From assembly GCF_004342915.1 (NCBI RefSeq), contig NZ_SLWL01000004.1:1-64000 (forward strand): a stretch of 64,000 bases of DNA. Direction: 5' to 3'. The DNA comes from Camelimonas lactis (GTDB taxonomy: Bacteria > Pseudomonadota > Alphaproteobacteria > Rhizobiales > Beijerinckiaceae). Each line of letters begins with the position of its first letter. The stretch's first letter is position 1. Under the pieces are notes generated by a model, which worked only from the letters and a program-made list of their open reading frames with translations, was not told where the DNA came from and did not search any database. The position numbers and the translations under genes are program-made. Shown in pieces: positions 55,365-64,000 of the stretch.

Positions 55365-58022
55365 ATGATGCGCACCGATACTCCTCCGATTGTCCGTCTT
55401 TCCGACTACCGTCCCTCCGATTACCTGATCGACGCCGTTTCACTCGACATTTCACTATATGCCGACGACACCCTGGTGACGGCCGAACTCGCCATGCGCC
55501 CCAATCCCGCCGGCGTGGCGGGCGCGCCGCTGCGCCTCGACGGCGATGAGCTGGAACTGCGCGCGTTCACCGTTGACGGCGCGACGCCAGCCGCCGGCGC
55601 ATGGGAAAGCTCGCCCCAGGGGCTGACCCTGCACGCGCCGCCGCAACAGCCATTCCGGTTGCGGATCGTCACGCGCGTCAACCCGGCGGCCAACACCAAA
55701 CTGATGGGCCTCTACCGCTCCAGTGGCGTTTATTGCACCCAGTGCGAGGCCGAGGGCTTCCGCCGCATCACCTATTTCCTCGACCGGCCGGACGTGCTGT
55801 CGGTTTACACCACGCGCATCGAGGCAGCGAAGGATGAAGCGCCGCTGCTATTGGGCAACGGCAATCTGCAGGAAGCTGGCGACCTGTCTGGAACGGGCCG
55901 CCACTACGCCGTCTGGCATGATCCATTCCCCAAGCCCGCCTACCTGTTCGCGCTGGTGGCCGGGCGGCTGGATACGGTCTCGGAGACATTCACGACCATG
56001 TCGGGCCGCAAGGTGGAAATCGCGGTGCACGTGGAGCCTGGCAAAGCCGACCGCGCCGGCTATGCCCTCGACGCCCTGGCCCGCTCCATGCGCTGGGACG
56101 AGGAAACCTTTGGCCGCGAATACGATCTTGACGTGTTCAATGTGGTGGCGGTGTCCGACTTCAACATGGGAGCCATGGAGAACAAGGGCCTGAACATTTT
56201 CAACGACAAATATGTTCTTGCCAGCCCCGACACCGCGACTGACGCGGATTACGCCAATATCGAAGCAATCATCGCCCACGAATACTTTCATAACTGGACC
56301 GGCAACCGCATCACCTGCCGCGACTGGTTCCAGCTTTGCCTGAAAGAGGGGCTTACGGTCTTCCGCGACCATGAATTCTCGGCCGACCAGCGCTCGCGGC
56401 CGGTGCGGCGCATCGCCGATGTGCGCACCTTGCGCGCCGCCCAGTTCGTGGAGGACGCGGGCCCCCTCGCCCACCCGGTGCGGCCGACGCAGTACAGCGA
56501 AATCAACAACTTCTATACGGCCACGGTCTATGAGAAAGGCTCCGAGCTGGTGCGAATGCTCAGCATCCTGCTCGGGCCGGAGGCGTTCCGGGCAGGGCTG
56601 GATCTGTATTTCAGCCGCCACGACGGGCACGCCGCGACGATCGAGGATTTTCTCGCCTGCTTCGCCGAAGCAGGCGGCCGCAACCTTGACCACTTCGCCC
56701 AATGGTACGCCCAGGCCGGCACGCCAGTGGTGACGGCGCGCGGCGTCTGGGACGAGGCGGCGGGAACCTGGACGCTGCACCTGAAGCAGACGACGCCGCC
56801 AACCCCGGGCCAGACGGAAAAGCGGCCCCAGGTCATCCCCATCCAGATGGGGCTGATTGGCGCCAGCGGCCGTGAACTGCCGCTGCAGGCTGACAACGAC
56901 GCTCCGCTACAGGGCGATGTGCTGGTGTTTGACCGGGAGGAAATGAGCGTCACGTTCAGGCATGTCACCGAACGTCCCACGCCGTCGCTGTTCCGGGGCT
57001 TCTCGGCGCCGGTGCGCTGCGACATCGACCTCGATGACGCCGACGAACTGCTGCTGTTCCGCGCCGATTCCGACGCCTTCAACCGCTGGCAGGCGGTGCA
57101 GAACCTGATGTTGAAGCATCTGGCGAAGGACGTGGCGGCGATCCGCGCCGGGCGCGGGAGAGCAGGCGCGCCGGCTTTCATCGGCGCGTTCGGCGACTTC
57201 CTCGCCAGCGAAGGCAAACGTGATCCGGCTTTCGTCGCCCAGGCCCTGAGCTTGCCGACAGAGGGCGATATTGCCCGCGAAATCGGCTCGGACATCGATC
57301 CGGACGCCATCCATGCGGCGCGCCAGACGCTGCGCCAGGCCATGGCGACGACGCTGCTGCCGGCGTTGCGCGCCATCCGTGACGAAGCGGAGATGGAGGT
57401 AAAATTCGACCCGGGCGCCCAGGCGGCGGGCCGGCGGGCGCTGCGCAATCTCGCGCTCGATCTCATCGCGGCGGCGGCGCCCGACGAGGGGGCCGAGCGC
57501 GCCGCCTCACAGATCCGCAGCGCCACCAACATGACGGACCGGATGGCGGCGCTCGCCACCCTGTCGCTGCTGCCCGGCGCGCGTCGCGAGGACGCGCTAA
57601 CAGCCTGGGAGCGCGAGTTCGGCGGTGATCCGCTGGTGATGGACAAATGGTTTGGCGTGCAGGCGATGATCCCCGAGGCGGGAACGCTGGACCGCGTCCG
57701 CCGGCTGATGTCACATCCTGGCTTCACCATGACCAACCCCAACCGCGTGCGGGCGTTGCTCAGCGCCTTCTCCCTGTCCAATCCGACGCAGTTCGCGCGC
57801 GCCGACGGCCAGGGCTTCGAGCTGATCGCCGACGCCATCCTCGAACTGGACCGGATCAACCCCCAGGTGGCCTCGCGCATGCTCACCGCCTTCCGGGCAT
57901 GGCGGACCCTGGAGCCCGGCCGGCGCGTCCGCGCCCTCGCCGCCCTGCAACGCATCGCGGCCAGGACCGGACTTTCGGTGGATGCGCAGGACATTCTCAA
58001 CAGAATGCTGGCGGCGAACTGA
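55365..58022 (+). CDS. pepN: Aminopeptidase N (885 aa)
   Basis: M1 zinc metallopeptidase removing N-terminal residues from peptides in the cytosol. The substrate-anchoring GAMEN is at about 268-272, and the zinc site HEYFHNW has H305, E306 and H309, with the third ligand E328 in CLKEGLTVFRDHEFS. The C-terminal helical domain is complete, with the bacterial PepN ending (DRINPQVASRMLTAFRAWRT). Start at 55365 (MMRTDTPP) is taken from length; the frame is open to 55152. It lies about 340 bp downstream of the small RNA. Confidence 0.97.
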   Translation: MMRTDTPPIVRLSDYRPSDYLIDAVSLDISLYADDTLVTAELAMRPNPAGVAGAPLRLDGDELELRAFTVDGATPAAGAWESSPQGLTLHAPPQQPFRLRIVTRVNPAANTKLMGLYRSSGVYCTQCEAEGFRRITYFLDRPDVLSVYTTRIEAAKDEAPLLLGNGNLQEAGDLSGTGRHYAVWHDPFPKPAYLFALVAGRLDTVSETFTTMSGRKVEIAVHVEPGKADRAGYALDALARSMRWDEETFGREYDLDVFNVVAVSDFNMGAMENKGLNIFNDKYVLASPDTATDADYANIEAIIAHEYFHNWTGNRITCRDWFQLCLKEGLTVFRDHEFSADQRSRPVRRIADVRTLRAAQFVEDAGPLAHPVRPTQYSEINNFYTATVYEKGSELVRMLSILLGPEAFRAGLDLYFSRHDGHAATIEDFLACFAEAGGRNLDHFAQWYAQAGTPVVTARGVWDEAAGTWTLHLKQTTPPTPGQTEKRPQVIPIQMGLIGASGRELPLQADNDAPLQGDVLVFDREEMSVTFRHVTERPTPSLFRGFSAPVRCDIDLDDADELLLFRADSDAFNRWQAVQNLMLKHLAKDVAAIRAGRGRAGAPAFIGAFGDFLASEGKRDPAFVAQALSLPTEGDIAREIGSDIDPDAIHAARQTLRQAMATTLLPALRAIRDEAEMEVKFDPGAQAAGRRALRNLALDLIAAAAPDEGAERAASQIRSATNMTDRMAALATLSLLPGARREDALTAWEREFGGDPLVMDKWFGVQAMIPEAGTLDRVRRLMSHPGFTMTNPNRVRALLSAFSLSNPTQFARADGQGFELIADAILELDRINPQVASRMLTAFRAWRTLEPGRRVRALAALQRIAARTGLSVDAQDILNRMLAAN

Positions 58023-58228
58023 AACGCACCACACCTACAACATCCAGGGGGAGAAATTAACGCTCCCCCTACCCCCAGGACCACCATCCAGCCACGGCGC
58101 CAACCCCCGCCAAGCGGACGGAAACCACTCTGGACAAAGCAACAAAATACGATTCAGATGGTGATGATTCGGGAAGATGCGGCACATCAACCTGATGGTT
58201 TTTGGCGGGATTCCGAAGGGGGACTGAG

Positions 58229-60553
<2,325 letters not shown>

Positions 60554-60576
60554 GCCGCGCCGGTGGGACATCTCTC

Positions 60577-63555
60577 TTAACCGCCCAACACGCGCCTGAA
60601 GGTGGCGCGCACATCACCGCGCAGCGTCGCCAGGTGCGCCTCCAGCATCTTCACATCCGGCAGGCCCACCGCATTGGCGATGCGCTTCAACACCGCCGGC
60701 GCGACGTTCCTGGCATTGAAGTCGCCGTCCACGGTCAGGCGCTCCCACTGCAACACGTCTTCCATCACCGCATAACCGGCGCAAAGCGGCTCGCCGTCCC
60801 CAGGCGGCAGCACACCCTGGTCAATGGCGGCATGGATGATCTGCCCAGCGTCAGACCGCTCCAGTCCAGCGGCAAGGCCCGGCCAGCCGAGCGCCAGATA
60901 TTGGGCGACGAACTCCACGTCCATCAACCCGCCGGAGGCCAGCTTAAGGTCCCAGGGATTGCGATCGCCCTTCTCCCGCGCCACCAGGGCGCGCATGTCG
61001 CGCACGCTTTTAGCCAGCGCCGCGCGGTCGCGCTGCTGGTCGATCACGGCGCGCACCGCATCCGCGACGCGTTGGGCCAGGCCTGTATCGCCAGCGACAA
61101 CGCGGGCGCGCGTCAAGGCCATATGCTCCCAGGTTTCCGCTTCGGTGGTCTGGTAACGGGTGAAACCGGAGAATTGGGTGGCGACGGCGCCCTTGCGACC
61201 ATCGGGACGCAACCGCATGTCCACGTCGTAAAGACGACCGCGTCGGGTCGGCACGGTCAGGGCGCTGACCAGACGCTGCGTCAGGCGGTTGTAATAGACG
61301 GAAGCATGCAGGGGGCGGGCGCCGTCGCTCTCCGGCTGCTCCGGATCAAAGTCATAAATAACCACCAGATCGAGATCGGATGAGGCGGTGAGCTGGCGCG
61401 AACCGAGGCGGCCATAAGCCATCACCACGATTTCGCCGCCCGGGATGTCGCCATGGTCCGCCCGGAACGCCGACAGCACGGCGTCAAGCGAGGCGGCGAT
61501 GACCGCATCGGCGATAACAGCGAAGCCCTGTCCCGCCCGCTCCGGCGCGTAGATGCCGGTGAGCATGCGGGCGCCGACGACGAACTGGGCGAGTCGGGCG
61601 GCGTCCCGGGCCCGGTCGAGAAACTCCTCGAAACTGGCCGGTTTGCCGATATGGCCGCGAATGCGCGCGGCGAGGCTGTCAAGGTTCTGGGCGTCCTCGG
61701 CGAAGGCCGGGTCAATAATGGCGTCCAGCACATGCGGACGCTCCGAAACGATGTCGGCCAGACGTGGCGCCGTGCCCAGCAGATCGGCGAACAGGTTCAG
61801 CAAGCGCTCATTCGAGCGCAACATTGATAACAGTTCGACTGCGGCGGGCATGCGGCCGAAAGCACGATCCAGAGCGGCCAGCGCTCCATCGGGATCGGCG
61901 GTGCGGCCAAGGGCGCCGAGCAACCCGGGCGTCAGCTCGGTCACGACCTCCCGGGCCCGGGCGCTGGTGATGGCCGGGCGGCGGCCAAAATGCCAGCCAC
62001 GGATGGTTTCCGTCACCACCGACGGGTCACGGAACCCGATGCGGCGCAAGGTTTCGAGGGTGTCGGGGTCGTCGCTGGAGCCGGTGAACACAAGGCTGCC
62101 AGCCTCAGTGGCCAACGCCGGGCCTTCTTCGAACAGCAGGCCGTAATGATGCTGGACAGTGCGCGCAATTTTCTCCAGCGCCGTGCCCAGGGCTTTCGCC
62201 GAAGCGAAGCCGGCGAAACGGGCGAAATCCTGCAGCCGCTCCGCATCGTCGGGGAGGCGCTGGGTCTGCTCATCGCCGACCATCTGCAGGCGATGCTCCA
62301 GCGTGCGCAGGAATCGGTAGGCGTCGCTGAGCTCGTCCCGGGCTTCGGTCGAAATCCAGCCGTCCTCAGCCAGGGCGGCCAGCATGTCGAGGGTGCGCGC
62401 TCCGCGCAGATTCTCGCGCCTGCCGCCGAACACCAGTTGCTGGGTCTGGACGAAAAATTCGATCTCGCGAATGCCGCCGCGGCCGAGTTTGATGTCGTGG
62501 CCCGCCAGGGCGATCTGGTCGTGCCCCTTCACCACATGGATCTGCCGCTTCATGGCGTGAATGTCGGCGATGGTGGCGAAGTCAAAGTATTTGCGCCAGA
62601 TGAACGGGCGCAAATCTTTCAGGAACGCTACCCCGAGCTGCACGTCGCCGGCGATCGGCCGCGCCTTGATATAGGCGGCGCGCTCCCAGTTCTGGCCCAC
62701 CGTTTCATAGTAAGAAAAAGCGGCGGGAAGAGAGATGGCCGGCGCGGTGGAGCCAGGATCGGGGCGCAGACGCAAATCGACCCGGAAAACATAACCGTCC
62801 CCGGTGCGCTCCTGCAGGATTTTGGCCAGCGACTGGGTGAAACGGACAAAAACCTGGGAAGCGGCGAGCCCATCCCTGAGCGGGGCGTCCAGATCATAAA
62901 ACACAACGATGTCGATATCGCTGGAATAATTGAGCTCGCCGGCGCCGTGTTTGCCAAGGGCGAGAATCGTCAGTCCACAGCCCTGTTCGGGATTCTGCGC
63001 GTCAGGAACCAGCAGGCGACCCTGCCGCGCCAGTTCGGCCAGCAGGAACCGCGCCGCTGCGCCGACACAGGCGTCGGCAAACGCGGTCAGGGCGCGCGTC
63101 ACCTGCCCGACGTCCCACACACCGCCAAGATCGGCCAGAGCCACCAGCAACGCATTATCGGCCCGCAGACGGCGCAGCGCCTTCATCAGCGCGGCCTGAT
63201 CACCAGCTTGGCGCCAGGCGTCGGCGGCCTCGGCCACAAGGGCGGCGTGCGTCGCCTCGGGCGGCGTTAGCAAAAACCCGTCGATGCGACCCGCCCGCGC
63301 CCGCAGCAGGCGCGACAGGAAGGGAGAATGGGCGAAAACGCCAAGCAACACGTCGCGCACCAGCGGCGTTTTATCCAGCGCCGCAGCAAGGGCGCCGCCC
63401 TTTTCGCTGTTCTCCGCGACCAGTTCGGCCACGCTCGCCCGGGCTGCCCGCATTGCCGCAGCGTCGCCCCCCTTGGGGGCGCCAACGAAACGCGTGGCCA
63501 TGGCAGATTGTCCTGGCGTTGCGGCGTCCGCCTGCTCTCCCGATGTCCTGCTCAT
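60577..63555 (-). CDS. glnE: Glutamine synthetase adenylyltransferase/deadenylase (992 aa)
   Basis: Bifunctional regulator of glutamine synthetase activity under GlnB control. Both nucleotidyltransferase domains are present: N-terminal, deadenylating (GELNYSSDIDIVVFYD, about 206-221) and C-terminal, adenylylating (LTASSDLDLVVIYDFD, about 720-735). Each has the GS(x)DxD metal site. The linker and GlnD-type helical domain (RRNPWDLKLASGGLMDVEFV region, GDRNPWDLKLASGGLMD) are intact. Length is normal. The ATG overlaps the end of the upstream sensor kinase gene by 4 bp (63552-63555), so the two are translationally coupled. Confidence 0.97.
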   Translation of the reverse strand: MSRTSGEQADAATPGQSAMATRFVGAPKGGDAAAMRAARASVAELVAENSEKGGALAAALDKTPLVRDVLLGVFAHSPFLSRLLRARAGRIDGFLLTPPEATHAALVAEAADAWRQAGDQAALMKALRRLRADNALLVALADLGGVWDVGQVTRALTAFADACVGAAARFLLAELARQGRLLVPDAQNPEQGCGLTILALGKHGAGELNYSSDIDIVVFYDLDAPLRDGLAASQVFVRFTQSLAKILQERTGDGYVFRVDLRLRPDPGSTAPAISLPAAFSYYETVGQNWERAAYIKARPIAGDVQLGVAFLKDLRPFIWRKYFDFATIADIHAMKRQIHVVKGHDQIALAGHDIKLGRGGIREIEFFVQTQQLVFGGRRENLRGARTLDMLAALAEDGWISTEARDELSDAYRFLRTLEHRLQMVGDEQTQRLPDDAERLQDFARFAGFASAKALGTALEKIARTVQHHYGLLFEEGPALATEAGSLVFTGSSDDPDTLETLRRIGFRDPSVVTETIRGWHFGRRPAITSARAREVVTELTPGLLGALGRTADPDGALAALDRAFGRMPAAVELLSMLRSNERLLNLFADLLGTAPRLADIVSERPHVLDAIIDPAFAEDAQNLDSLAARIRGHIGKPASFEEFLDRARDAARLAQFVVGARMLTGIYAPERAGQGFAVIADAVIAASLDAVLSAFRADHGDIPGGEIVVMAYGRLGSRQLTASSDLDLVVIYDFDPEQPESDGARPLHASVYYNRLTQRLVSALTVPTRRGRLYDVDMRLRPDGRKGAVATQFSGFTRYQTTEAETWEHMALTRARVVAGDTGLAQRVADAVRAVIDQQRDRAALAKSVRDMRALVAREKGDRNPWDLKLASGGLMDVEFVAQYLALGWPGLAAGLERSDAGQIIHAAIDQGVLPPGDGEPLCAGYAVMEDVLQWERLTVDGDFNARNVAPAVLKRIANAVGLPDVKMLEAHLATLRGDVRATFRRVLGG

Positions 63556-64000
63556 GCGGATGCACCCTTCCCTGGCAGTTCGAGTATGACGCGCAGCCCC
63601 GGGTGATTGTCTTCGATCCGCAACCGTCCGCCATGCAGTCGGGCCACCGCCGATACAAGGCTTAACCCAAGTCCGAAGCCGGGGCGACTGCGCGATCCCT
63701 CCAGACGCACGAAACGCTCCACGACGTGGTGGCGGCTATCTTCCGGAATGCCCGGCCCGTTATCGGAAACGATGATTTCCACACCCGCCCCTGCCCTGGC
63801 GGCGGAGATGCACAACGCCGGCGTCGGGCCCCTTGCCGTCCCTTCGGGCGGGACAGCGTATTTGAAGGCGTTGTCGAGAAGGTTGGCGAGCGCCTGCCCC
63901 AGCAGTTCACGGCTGCCATACATGGGCAGATGCGCGGGCATGTCGACGGAAACAGTCATGCCGGCGTCTTCGGCAAGGGGCTCGTAAAGCTCGACAACAC
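63552..64000 (-). CDS. Sensor histidine kinase, C-terminal ATPase part (cut by window edge)
   Basis: Only the last 148 codons are in the window. The HATPase_c domain is clear: N-box LANLLDNAFKYA, G1 box IVSDNGPGIPEDSRHHVVERF, and G2 box GFGLGLSLVSAVARLHGG. The gene continues beyond 64000, where the dimerisation and sensor parts must lie. Its stop overlaps the glnE start by 4 bp. A kinase co-transcribed with glnE is common in Rhizobiales; the signal is not known. Confidence 0.9.
   Translation of the reverse strand, partial: VVELYEPLAEDAGMTVSVDMPAHLPMYGSRELLGQALANLLDNAFKYAVPPEGTARGPTPALCISAARAGAGVEIIVSDNGPGIPEDSRHHVVERFVRLEGSRSRPGFGLGLSLVSAVARLHGGRLRIEDNHPGLRVILELPGKGASA

Overview
The window is high-GC alphaproteobacterial chromosome, most likely order Hyphomicrobiales (Rhizobiales). 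The clues are the guaA-rsmB-MAPEG-guaB block, the ppx/rlmE pair, pepN next to glnE, class III alcohol dehydrogenase, a malonyl-CoA decarboxylase/synthetase pair, and a small RNA with anti-Shine-Dalgarno motifs resembling the rhizobial alpha-r14 family. Genus cannot be decided from the sequence alone.

Region 1 (about 1-7185) is the end of a genomic island inserted at the 3' end of guaA. It carries a P4-type integrase, an AlpA-like regulator, ArdC antirestriction protein, a DUF2958 protein, a large ParB-like protein and two unknowns. Three of these transcription units share a nearly identical 40-41 nt inverted-repeat leader. The island continues off the left edge, where four 23-bp-period repeats look like an insertion-sequence end.

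Region 2 (7162-18316) is core chromosome: guaA, rsmB, a MAPEG protein and guaB on the minus strand, then an MFS exporter, rlmE, ppx, an alpha/beta hydrolase and a Pro/Gly/Arg-rich lipoprotein.

Region 3 (18557-27755) is a 9.2-kb element integrated into the 3' end of tRNA-Gln(CTG). Both att copies, matching TGGGCTACCAA arrays at the two ends, and the tRNA's original terminator stranded beyond attL are visible. It has its own tyrosine integrase, a T7 gp14-like internal virion protein, other phage-like genes, two antirepressor-type genes (one truncated by an inserted, lower-GC ParA-like ATPase) and about 2 kb of mostly non-coding DNA full of structure: three exact-length 80-bp units, two clusters of 11-bp iterons, nested inverted repeats and perfect palindromes. 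No capsid, tail, terminase or polymerase genes are seen, so it is a remnant or satellite of a podovirus rather than a full prophage. It is the most novel part of the window.

Region 4 (27739-64000) is chromosome again: tRNA-Gln; a deletion scar that fused the remains of a divergent EamA transporter/MocR regulator pair; a periplasmic YceI protein and a cytochrome b561-YceI fusion; a branched-chain amino-acid-type binding protein; a 1549-aa autotransporter with four higher-order repeats; a CoA-transferase; nadE; chrA; frmA (formaldehyde detoxification); folB and phhB (pterin metabolism); a glycosyltransferase-like protein; malonyl-CoA decarboxylase plus matB (malonate use); an exported helix-hairpin-helix protein; cysG (siroheme); a PfkB kinase; gloA; the small RNA; pepN; a PAS sensor kinase; glnE; and the 3' part of a second sensor kinase cut by the window edge.
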